A stretch of 40,150 nucleotides of DNA from an uncultured Alphaproteobacteria bacterium (GTDB lineage Bacteria > Pseudomonadota > Alphaproteobacteria > RF32 > CAG-239), in assembly GCA_944391405.1 (NCBI GenBank), contig CALXTN010000014.1, positions 1-40,150 of the forward strand. The letters are read 5' to 3'. The notes under the pieces are model-generated. The model was not told the origin of the DNA and did not search any database. It saw only the letters and a list, made by a program, of their open reading frames with translations. A program made the translations under genes and the position numbers. Shown here piece by piece: positions 33,864-40,150 of this stretch (position 1 is the stretch's first letter; the number at the start of each line of letters is the position of its first letter).

Positions 33864-34838
33864 TTACAAAGCAATATCCACTACTTTATGTATCTTTTTA
33901 AAGTCATCATTATTAAAATAGATTCTTTCTTCAGGATTCCACATTAGTCCATAAAGTTGCCCAGTTTCGTCTTCACGCATACTAACAACAAAGGCCTCTT
34001 GCTCAGTTTTATAGTAAAGAGCAATATCTCCAACACTTGCAACTTCGCTAGGAGCCACAAACATTACGGCACGATTAGATAAAATAGATCCTAATCTTCT
34101 TGTGCACAAACTAACTCCGTAGACATCTCGTTTGTCAGATAAATTTGCGGGCTTAATAGCTTCCTTAGACACCAGAGATTTATCAACAACGATAGAGCCA
34201 TCTACTCCAGAAGACCCAAACACTGGAACTTTTAGAGTCTCTAAATCAATATAGGAGTTACTATGGTCATTAGCAGCTCGAACAATATTTTGAACTTTAT
34301 ATTTTGTGTCATTATGAGCAATAATTTCTTCTAAAGCACCAGCTGCATCAAGTTTTTTTATTTCCTCTTTTAGTGTATCAACTTCCATCCCCAAAGCTTT
34401 TGCAATGCTTTTATATTCTTTATCAGAAACTTCACGTTGTCCCATTTCAATACGGTGATAAACAGATAAAGTCATATCAGCATTTTCAGCAACTTCAATT
34501 AAGGTTAAAGATTTTTCATTTCTAATATATCTAAGAGCAGCACCCAAAACTTTAAGACCACTACTTTTGTTGATCTCTTGACGACGTTCTTGTTCTTTTT
34601 TCCAAGCCATAACAACATCATGCTGAGAGTTTTGTTCATTAACATACAAATCTTGTAAAGAGCAATCTAAAACCTCAGCAACAAGAATAAGCTGTTCTTG
34701 ATTAAGTCTTCTATAGCCTTTTTCAATTTTAGAAATAGCGGAAAGGCTAATACCCAATCTATCAGCTAAATCCTGCATAGAAACGCCACGCATTTTACGA
34801 TTAATTCTAATTTGGTTAGGGAATACGATTTCTTCCAT
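33864..34838 (-). CDS. Double-HTH XRE regulator with degenerate S24/LexA-like C-terminus
   Basis: About 324 residues. It contains two separate Cro/CI-type helix-turn-helix domains (about 8-60, RINRKMRGVSMQDLADRLGI; and about 95-150, RYIRNEKSLTLIEVAENADM). The C-terminal region resembles S24 peptidase/LexA (YGVSLCTRRLGSIL, then VGDIALYYKTEQEAFVVSM), but the lysine of the Ser-Lys self-cleavage pair is not evident. It is therefore likely a dimerisation or ligand-sensing domain rather than a self-cleaving repressor. The ATG at 34838 (GTGAGGTG upstream) is preferred over an upstream GTG. It precedes the acidic protein/secretin gene set on the same strand and probably regulates it. Confidence 0.78.
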   Translation of the reverse strand: MEEIVFPNQIRINRKMRGVSMQDLADRLGISLSAISKIEKGYRRLNQEQLILVAEVLDCSLQDLYVNEQNSQHDVVMAWKKEQERRQEINKSSGLKVLGAALRYIRNEKSLTLIEVAENADMTLSVYHRIEMGQREVSDKEYKSIAKALGMEVDTLKEEIKKLDAAGALEEIIAHNDTKYKVQNIVRAANDHSNSYIDLETLKVPVFGSSGVDGSIVVDKSLVSKEAIKPANLSDKRDVYGVSLCTRRLGSILSNRAVMFVAPSEVASVGDIALYYKTEQEAFVVSMREDETGQLYGLMWNPEERIYFNNDDFKKIHKVVDIAL

Positions 34839-34875
34839 AGCAATACACCTCACATGAAAATAATTTTATTTAATA

Positions 34876-34905
34876 ATAATATTGCCAAAGAAATATGCAA
34901 GTCAA
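34876..34905 (-). promoter_or_regulatory. Promoter of the XRE regulator and downstream set
   Basis: Minus strand TTGACT (34905-34900), 18-base spacer, TATTAT (34881-34876), about 40 bases upstream of the regulator's start codon. It is the only good promoter seen between the VirB6-like genes and 28072. Confidence 0.5.
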
Positions 34906-34963
34906 AAAAGTTAAAATTCCTCAAATATGTATAACTTTTGTCAAAGAAGATAAGGGGGAAAAT

Positions 34964-34999
34964 ATGGAGAAAAAACAAAAAATAAGTTTAAATGCTTAA
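34964..34999 (+). CDS. Possible 11-residue leader peptide
   Basis: A tiny frame, MEKKQKISLNA, with a near-perfect ribosome site (AAGGGGG, about six bases from the ATG) on the plus strand, divergent from the regulator gene. Its end overlaps an inverted repeat (GTTTAAAT at 34986-34993 and ATTTAAAC at 35000-35007). The terminator hairpin at 35028-35068 lies downstream. It could be a leader peptide or small RNA-encoded peptide. Evidence is limited to the ribosome site. Confidence 0.2.
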   Translation: MEKKQKISLNA

Positions 35000-35007
35000 A
35001 TTTAAAC
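34986..35007. repeat. 8-bp inverted repeat upstream of the regulator, possible operator
   Basis: GTTTAAAT, six-base spacer, ATTTAAAC. It lies in the 250-base region between the VirB6-like genes and the XRE regulator. Spacing suits a dimeric HTH repressor, but the arms are AT-only except for the outermost G and C, so chance is possible. Confidence 0.3.
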
Positions 35008-35027
35008 AAAATATAAAATAGAAAAAG

Positions 35028-35070
35028 ACAAAACCGACGTTATATGATAAAAACAACGTCAGTTTTGTTT
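35028..35070 (-). terminator. Terminator of the VirB6-like gene run
   Basis: ACAAAACCGACGTT (35028-35041) pairs with AACGTCAGTTTTGT (35055-35068) apart from one mismatch. On the minus strand TTTTTC follows the stem. It separates the three VirB6-like units from the regulator/secretin set, so these are two transcripts. Confidence 0.75.
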
Positions 35071-35088
35071 AATTATAGAATAAGCGAA

Positions 35089-37581
35089 TTAAATAACGCG
35101 ACCAATAGGGTGACCGCTGTAATCATAAGCGATTCCGCCAGAAACATTTCCAATATTCACACCATTCTTTCCAGTAATAGCTCCACTAGAATCAACTCTT
35201 CCGATAATATTACCATTGTCATCTGCAACATAGAAGCTATCCATTGTCCAATCAAAATTGGAATTTAATTTATTAGTTTTTTTATTTCTACCTTTTTTCA
35301 ATATATTATCACGCACATAGTCCTTAACGTTTTGTCCGTTAATATTTTGAATACCTGCTAAATCATCAAGTCCAAAAAGTAAATCACCTTTATATCCGTC
35401 AAGACCATCAAAAGCAGGATTCAAATCTCGAGCAATTGTTCCATCGTTTTCAATAATTTGATTACCATCAATTTTATCTGTAAAATGATCATGCCCCTGT
35501 TGAGCAAATTCTGAAAATTTATAAACAGTTCTTTCACCAACAGTTTGTGCAGCACCTTTTCGCAAATCGCCCTCTGTTTTATAACCAGATGTAGAAATAT
35601 TAACAAGTCCATTATCAAAAATAGTTTCATAAGACGCATTATATTTATTATTGAGACCATTTGGGGAACGGCCGAATTTTTCAAATCTATTTCTATCGCG
35701 TTCACGGTGGAATTGTACGGCAACTTGCCCAGTCGCTGGATCAATTTTCATACCAAAACTTGTAGTCTTTCCTGTATTATCTTTTTGTTCAATATGCAAA
35801 TTATATGGATCGTCAGGATCAAATTGTACATTACGAGCATAGTAATAAGCTCCAATATCCCTACCAGTTTTTTTCTTAATAATTTCGACAGCAAGTTGCG
35901 ACATAAGAGCTTTTTTATATTCAGGTTTCTGAGCCAAAGGAGAATTTAAGAGCGTTTGCACAGCTCCGACATTAATCTTTCCAGTAGATTCATCAATCAA
36001 ATAATTTTGTAAAAATCCATGTTTAAATTGAACTTCACTTTTAATTTCTCGTCCAGAGCCACGAGCGTATTCTTTCTTAATGGTAGAATATTTATCAGAG
36101 ATCATAACATGGCGGCGTCCTGTAATTGAAGTAAATTCTCTACGTAAAACTTGGGAACCATCTGCATTTCGTTGGGTTTGAAATTTCATGCCGGCAAAAC
36201 TAATCGTCTTTCCCCCAGAGGAATTTGCATTACCAAAGGTGTTAATACCTGCTGTAATTCCTTGACGCACACCAGCCTGAACACGTCGTTTAGTGACTCT
36301 TCCGGTAGTCTTAGCAGCATTACCAGCAACTCCAACACTCCAGTCAGCAACTTTACGAGTTTTAGCATCAATAGTATTGCGAACGGTATCGCCAATTTTT
36401 CCAGCAGCACTTAATCCTGAACCAGCGGCAAATTTTTCAGCTAAATCAGCGACAACCGGCATATAGGCCCAGCCAATTACTAAGATAAAAATGATTTTAA
36501 GCATATTGGGACCATAAAACGCAATTCCCTGATTCGGATCGGAGAAAACAATTTCCGGATCAGCTAACCCATTAGTAAGAGCGGCACCTAAAAGATCTCC
36601 GATATATCCTAGAATGCATAAAATCAAAATAGCCATAAACATAAAAACGAATAAAGAGTTCAACAGCCAAGAAAAGACTTTTGACAGATAACTTTTTGTG
36701 CCACTAAAAGCATATCCACAAACAGCAAAGGGTAAAATAGCGGTGGCAACACCAAATTGTAAAACAGCATCTCCCATAATCCATGGGTAAGTAAACATAA
36801 AGAAGATACCTGCAATATAAAGAAAAATACCATCAAGAATAAAAATAGGGTTTGGGATAAGATGAAAAACACGATTAGGACCATTTCCTAAACATAAGGC
36901 CCATCCGCCGAATTCAAATAAGGTGTTAATTTTTCGTTCTATATCTTCAACAGCACAAACAATGGAAGTACCAACAGCCATAGGTAAACCTCCTTCGCTT
37001 CCAGAACCAATATCAGCAGAGTAACCGATTATATTTCCTGCGTTTGCACAACTCGTATTATCACTAGCTGTTTTAACAAAGTTAAGACCAGATTCGAAAA
37101 TCGGGGTTAATGTTATATTTAGAACATTGTAATAATCTTTGGAAATAATAATATAAATGGCAACACAAACAAATGTTTTTTTGAAAATATCATTTACTAG
37201 CGCACTAGGATCTTTTGAGCCCAATGTTGCAATATTGCGTAAAATAATCAAAGCAAGAGAAACAGCCAGGAAAACCAATACAAGTTCTCCTAAATCAGAA
37301 GAAAATGCTTTATAAGATTTTGCGGCAACAATACTGCTTGCATTAAATATAGTCTTGAATAGAGGGCAAAAAAGACAAGTAGTTGAATCCATGCTGGGAG
37401 GGGTACAATTATCTTCGGTATCAATACCTAAAACTCTAGCAGCAGTTTCTCCGGCAGCATTAAGCGCTGCATCTTTAAGAGTATCCCACCAAGAAGCATT
37501 TGCAGAAAAAGCAAACAAGCAAATAAAAAGAAAAATAAAGAGAGGTAAACCTCGATAAATATATCTTAATACTTTATTCAT
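35089..37581 (-). CDS. VirB6/TrbL-like protein with long C-terminal extension
   Basis: An 830-residue protein. Signal peptide (about 1-30). Domain A (about 50-170) starts with CLFC (69-72) and has two or three membrane helices. Domain B (about 240-390) has the pattern shared with the neighbouring units, TYPWIMGDAVLQFG then ILPFAVCGYAFSGTK. From about 395 a basic amphipathic stretch and some 430 soluble residues follow, ending in three glycine-rich repeats of about 16 residues (GNIIGRV 790-796, GVNIGNV 807-813, GHPIGRV 823-829). VirB6 proteins form the inner-membrane channel base of type IV secretion systems; Rickettsiales versions are also multi-copy with long extensions. Ribosome site AAGGAG. 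Exact system type uncertain. Confidence 0.72.
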   Translation of the reverse strand: MNKVLRYIYRGLPLFIFLFICLFAFSANASWWDTLKDAALNAAGETAARVLGIDTEDNCTPPSMDSTTCLFCPLFKTIFNASSIVAAKSYKAFSSDLGELVLVFLAVSLALIILRNIATLGSKDPSALVNDIFKKTFVCVAIYIIISKDYYNVLNITLTPIFESGLNFVKTASDNTSCANAGNIIGYSADIGSGSEGGLPMAVGTSIVCAVEDIERKINTLFEFGGWALCLGNGPNRVFHLIPNPIFILDGIFLYIAGIFFMFTYPWIMGDAVLQFGVATAILPFAVCGYAFSGTKSYLSKVFSWLLNSLFVFMFMAILILCILGYIGDLLGAALTNGLADPEIVFSDPNQGIAFYGPNMLKIIFILVIGWAYMPVVADLAEKFAAGSGLSAAGKIGDTVRNTIDAKTRKVADWSVGVAGNAAKTTGRVTKRRVQAGVRQGITAGINTFGNANSSGGKTISFAGMKFQTQRNADGSQVLRREFTSITGRRHVMISDKYSTIKKEYARGSGREIKSEVQFKHGFLQNYLIDESTGKINVGAVQTLLNSPLAQKPEYKKALMSQLAVEIIKKKTGRDIGAYYYARNVQFDPDDPYNLHIEQKDNTGKTTSFGMKIDPATGQVAVQFHRERDRNRFEKFGRSPNGLNNKYNASYETIFDNGLVNISTSGYKTEGDLRKGAAQTVGERTVYKFSEFAQQGHDHFTDKIDGNQIIENDGTIARDLNPAFDGLDGYKGDLLFGLDDLAGIQNINGQNVKDYVRDNILKKGRNKKTNKLNSNFDWTMDSFYVADDNGNIIGRVDSSGAITGKNGVNIGNVSGGIAYDYSGHPIGRVI

Positions 37582-37595
37582 GGCCTTTACTCCTT

Positions 37596-38558
37596 TTACC
37601 TTCTCGTTTTTGCAAGTTGTTTACCATAACGAGCCATAACACGTCCCATAAAACCGCTACTCTTATTTCCTTTTCTTTCTATGGCTTTGCCGATTTTATG
37701 TTTTGCGACATCTTTACCAAATTTAGCGACCTTTCCAATAGTTTTTTGGTTAACTAAAGCAATAACTTGTGTCATTTTTTCGTTCATTGGACTTCCGACC
37801 AGTGAACCGCTAAAAAAGTGTGAGCAAAATTCATTAGCCATAAGAGGAATAATGCGCATGGCTATAATATAAGAAACTAAGACTTTGAGAAAAGTTAAAG
37901 TGAAAACACCTAAATTATCGCGAATAACATCAGACTTATCCTGATCAAAAATTTCCTGAATAGAAACATCAGCACCAACGGAATCAATAAAAGCATCTTG
38001 AATAATTGTAACGATGAGTTCCGCACCAATTAGAATTCCAAGAGGTAAGAAAATAAATAATCCTGTGTAATAAGCAATAGATTCTACAACGACTTTTAGT
38101 TTTCCCCTTGTCCAAGCAAAGGGCCATAACGCTAAAACAATAGGTAAAAGCACAATAGATAAAGACAGGTTAAAAGCAATGTCAAACATATAAAAAGAGG
38201 CAATAATGGCAATGAAGAATCCCAAGACATACAAAACGCAACCACTAATAAAGATATCAAGCGCAACTAAATAAAGAGTAACATTAAAACCTTCTATACC
38301 AATTTTAACTGTAGCCGCTTCACCATGTAAGGAATTACAAATAAGCATATCACCAATTTTCATCATTTCTTTGGAAGCATCATTAATTGTTCTGGTCATT
38401 TGGGTAATAGCGTCAATAAGATTATCCATAGCGGTAATTTGCTGCCCTTTAATAGATACATCTGGAGCTGCTTCAAACCCTAACTGTGCAGATGCACTAG
38501 GAACATCTGTACATATTAAAAATAAAACAAGGAAAATATGAATAATATATTTTAACAT
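37596..38558 (-). CDS. VirB6/TrbL-like domain-B protein (second half of a split unit)
   Basis: About 320 residues. It has its own signal peptide (MLKYIIHIFLVLFLICTDVP, cleaved near SASA), then a short periplasmic helix and five or so membrane helices. The domain-B signature is SFYMFDIAFNLS, VLLPIVLALWPFAWTRGK. The C-terminus is basic (FGKDVAKHKIGKAIERKGNK). It corresponds to the second half of the 830-residue neighbour; the first half is encoded by the preceding gene, which ends ten bases upstream. I use the ATG at 38558 because GAGGAG precedes it and the signal peptide starts there; an in-frame ATG at 38595-38597 lacks both. Confidence 0.7.
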   Translation of the reverse strand: MLKYIIHIFLVLFLICTDVPSASAQLGFEAAPDVSIKGQQITAMDNLIDAITQMTRTINDASKEMMKIGDMLICNSLHGEAATVKIGIEGFNVTLYLVALDIFISGCVLYVLGFFIAIIASFYMFDIAFNLSLSIVLLPIVLALWPFAWTRGKLKVVVESIAYYTGLFIFLPLGILIGAELIVTIIQDAFIDSVGADVSIQEIFDQDKSDVIRDNLGVFTLTFLKVLVSYIIAMRIIPLMANEFCSHFFSGSLVGSPMNEKMTQVIALVNQKTIGKVAKFGKDVAKHKIGKAIERKGNKSSGFMGRVMARYGKQLAKTRR

Positions 38559-38568
38559 ATTACACTCC

Positions 38569-39102
38569 TCACAGTCCAGTAGCACCAGAGAAAACATTAC
38601 CTATATCAATTCCGATGCTTAAAAGGGGGTTAACAATATTCTGAACAATAGCCTCAATACCTAAATCAATTAAGCCATATACCAAAGCCACTTTAAAACA
38701 GAAAGTAAGTAAGCCATCAATAACTTTAGCTGGATCTTGAGTTGTAAAAGATCCTAAGGCTTTTAAGAAATATAAGGCAATCCAAATAACGGCACCAAAT
38801 CCCAGAATAGTCATAGACAGATCTTTGGTTGTCTCATAGATGGAGCCAGCAACATCCGTCATAGACATCATTAGAGTAAAAATAACATCACAAGCCCAAC
38901 ATCCGGCCTCTACATATTTTTTTCTTATAACCTCAGAGTCACAGTAGCATAGATACTTTTCCTCATCACTCTTTTCACTACAGTTATCTTCTGCAAAAGC
39001 GTAGTCTGTATAAATCATAACCACAAGAAAAATACCAATCATAACAAGCTGTTTATGACGATACAAGAAGCAAAGTAATTTATTCATCAATCTAATCATC
39101 AT
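38569..39102 (-). CDS. VirB6/TrbL-like domain-A protein (first half of a split unit)
   Basis: About 177 residues. Signal peptide (ending around TDYAFA), a cysteine-rich segment (CSEK...CYCDSE) and the CWAC motif that aligns with CLFC of the 830-residue protein. Two further membrane helices follow (ILGFGAVIWIALYFLKALGS and a second around FKVALVYGLI). It stops where domain B would begin. The start ATGATG overlaps the stop of the upstream unit and has GGGG upstream; 39099 and 39087 are alternatives, and the in-frame ATG at 39165 lies deep inside the previous gene. Confidence 0.68.
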   Translation of the reverse strand: MMIRLMNKLLCFLYRHKQLVMIGIFLVVMIYTDYAFAEDNCSEKSDEEKYLCYCDSEVIRKKYVEAGCWACDVIFTLMMSMTDVAGSIYETTKDLSMTILGFGAVIWIALYFLKALGSFTTQDPAKVIDGLLTFCFKVALVYGLIDLGIEAIVQNIVNPLLSIGIDIGNVFSGATGL

Positions 39103-40150
39103 TATACCCCGCCATAGAATCAATTTTGGAGTTAACCTTACTATTAATAGTCTTAACACTATCAAGAGCTTCTCTGGTACCTTGATATTTTTCTAAGGTG
39201 TTAGTAATTGTTTTTGTGGCACCCGCAGTAACAGAACCTAAAATTGCAGCACCTGCACGTTTAGCCGTATTGATAGCAAATTGAGAAACTTGTTTTTGAA
39301 ATTCCAATCCTCTACCGCCTCCAATAAATTTATCAGCAAGAGTACAAGCTAATCCGGGAATATTAATAATAAGAACAGCAATTAACCACAATGAGAGCAA
39401 AATCGGTCCTTGCCCTGCGAGATTAGTTTCAGTAAAGAATTCTTTGTCGGCAAAAGTTTTCAAAATAAATTCGAGAGAAGAAACAGAAATAGAAATCAAT
39501 ACTCCTAAAAAGAGCATAATTCCCGAGGAATTTAAGAACATTTCAAATCCGTATTTACTCCACTTTCTTGTATAATTAAAAGGGACGCCCAAGATGAGTA
39601 ATGGAAAAAGAAAGACAGCGAAATTAAGCCTAAATAAAGAATCAACAAGAAAGAAGATGAAAGCAAATTTTGCAAAAGCATAAAGTGCAATCATAGATAG
39701 TCCAACAAACATAGCCCCCAAATCCAAAGACGCTAATAGAACCACCCCAACACGAATTCCGCCATTTAATCTATCGCTAATCATACAAGTCATACAGTAT
39801 GCCATAGGCTTGATAGAACCACTTATATCATCTACATTTAATTTAGAAACACTACAATTACTATAATCACCCGAAAATGTAATAGCCCCCATTTCTTCAC
39901 TTAAGCTGATAGTCTCAAGAGGTTTAACATTTTTTAAAACTTCAGCTCCAAGTTCAATAATGGTATTATAAATAGGAACAACAAAAGTTTTAAGTGTCCA
40001 AGATATTAATTCTGTACTAGATGCAGCCCAAGCACAAAAAACGCATAAAAACATTTTTTGAATAATTTCAGTCCAAATTTCACCTAAGTTTTCTTCTTTA
40101 AAAGATGGTAAAATTTTAAGTAATCTAAAAGCTAACCAAATAGCATAACC
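39092..40150 (-). CDS. VirB6/TrbL-like protein, 5' end beyond the window
   Basis: Partial: at least 352 residues, with the frame open to the window edge. An ATG at 40054 exists, but the 32 codons upstream (GYAIWLAFRLLKILPSFKEE...) align with domain A of the neighbour (VIWIALYFLKALGSF), so the true start lies outside. Domain B shows CMTC, FFLVDSLFRLN, FLFPLLILGVPFNYTRK and later helices. The tail is short (ends MAGYNDD). It is the undivided, short-tailed member of the three units. Other type IV secretion genes would be expected beyond the edge. Confidence 0.7.
   Translation of the reverse strand, partial: GYAIWLAFRLLKILPSFKEENLGEIWTEIIQKMFLCVFCAWAASSTELISWTLKTFVVPIYNTIIELGAEVLKNVKPLETISLSEEMGAITFSGDYSNCSVSKLNVDDISGSIKPMAYCMTCMISDRLNGGIRVGVVLLASLDLGAMFVGLSMIALYAFAKFAFIFFLVDSLFRLNFAVFLFPLLILGVPFNYTRKWSKYGFEMFLNSSGIMLFLGVLISISVSSLEFILKTFADKEFFTETNLAGQGPILLSLWLIAVLIINIPGLACTLADKFIGGGRGLEFQKQVSQFAINTAKRAGAAILGSVTAGATKTITNTLEKYQGTREALDSVKTINSKVNSKIDSMAGYNDD

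Noticed and set aside
35545..35949. 134-residue plus-strand frame inside the 830-residue gene
   Set aside because: Antisense shadow of the VirB6-like extension, with no ribosome site or domain pattern.
1..40150. tRNA genes, CRISPR arrays, insertion sequences
   Set aside because: No tRNA-like T-arm/acceptor pairing was seen between genes, no regularly spaced direct repeats, and no transposase. The only integrase-like gene is a housekeeping-type Xer recombinase.

Overview
This AT-rich window (estimated by eye, roughly one-third G+C) reads as chromosomal DNA of an alphaproteobacterium, probably a host-associated, low-oxygen lineage like the uncultured gut Alphaproteobacteria. That placement is an inference. 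It rests on the gene neighbourhoods (ptsP-rodZ-prfA; SRP RNA-dnaX-ybaB-recR; a SPOR protein-nagZ-TatA-like gene), a ferritin-like diiron protein, and a multi-copy VirB6/TrbL cluster reminiscent of Rickettsiales-type secretion loci. About 70% of the window (roughly 0.5-28 kb) is compact housekeeping sequence. The right 12 kb (28-40 kb) is accessory, transport-related and almost entirely on the minus strand.

Left part (1-8.9 kb). Positions 1-522 hold no convincing protein gene but look RNA-rich: a minus-strand promoter followed by two terminators, and a plus-strand leader with mutually exclusive terminator and antiterminator pairings just ahead of an outer-membrane barrel gene. Next comes a minus-strand gene joining a roughly ten-helix membrane domain to a C-terminal serpin. 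It is followed by a sugar epimerase, an acyltransferase-3 protein coupled to recX, hslO (Hsp33), a lipoprotein, apaG, and a stand-alone mannose-phosphate cupin.

Middle part (8.9-28 kb). Genes are ptsP (nitrogen-PTS enzyme I), a RodZ-like protein, prfA, a Gfo/Idh oxidoreductase, truA, yraN and rsmI (minus strand), an LpoA-like periplasmic-binding lipoprotein, 4.5S SRP RNA, dnaX, ybaB and recR. These are followed by phoB and rpe (minus), a ferritin-like protein, a XerC/D recombinase, rpmG, a PDZ-less S41 protease and xthA (minus), then a SPOR protein, nagZ and a TatA-like protein (plus). dnaX carries A9 and A10 runs exactly where a gamma-type short subunit would end. The recombinase start site is buried in a perfect 16-bp inverted repeat.

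Right part (28-40.15 kb). Reading leftward from the right edge there are three tandem VirB6/TrbL-like polytopic units. The first is cut by the window edge, the second is split into two proteins that each have their own signal peptide, and the third has a roughly 430-residue soluble C-terminal extension. After a terminator comes a second minus-strand set: a double-HTH/S24-like regulator with its own promoter, a 989-residue acidic repeat protein, a small soluble protein, a short secretin-like lipoprotein and a bitopic membrane protein. The acidic protein and the bitopic protein share a short motif of the form LD-x-F-[LM]-x-[EQ]-[NQ], which suggests a common partner. I read the region as part of a divergent type IV secretion or conjugation-like envelope machine. 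The secretin-acidic protein-bitopic protein set is the least familiar part and the best candidate for an undescribed system.
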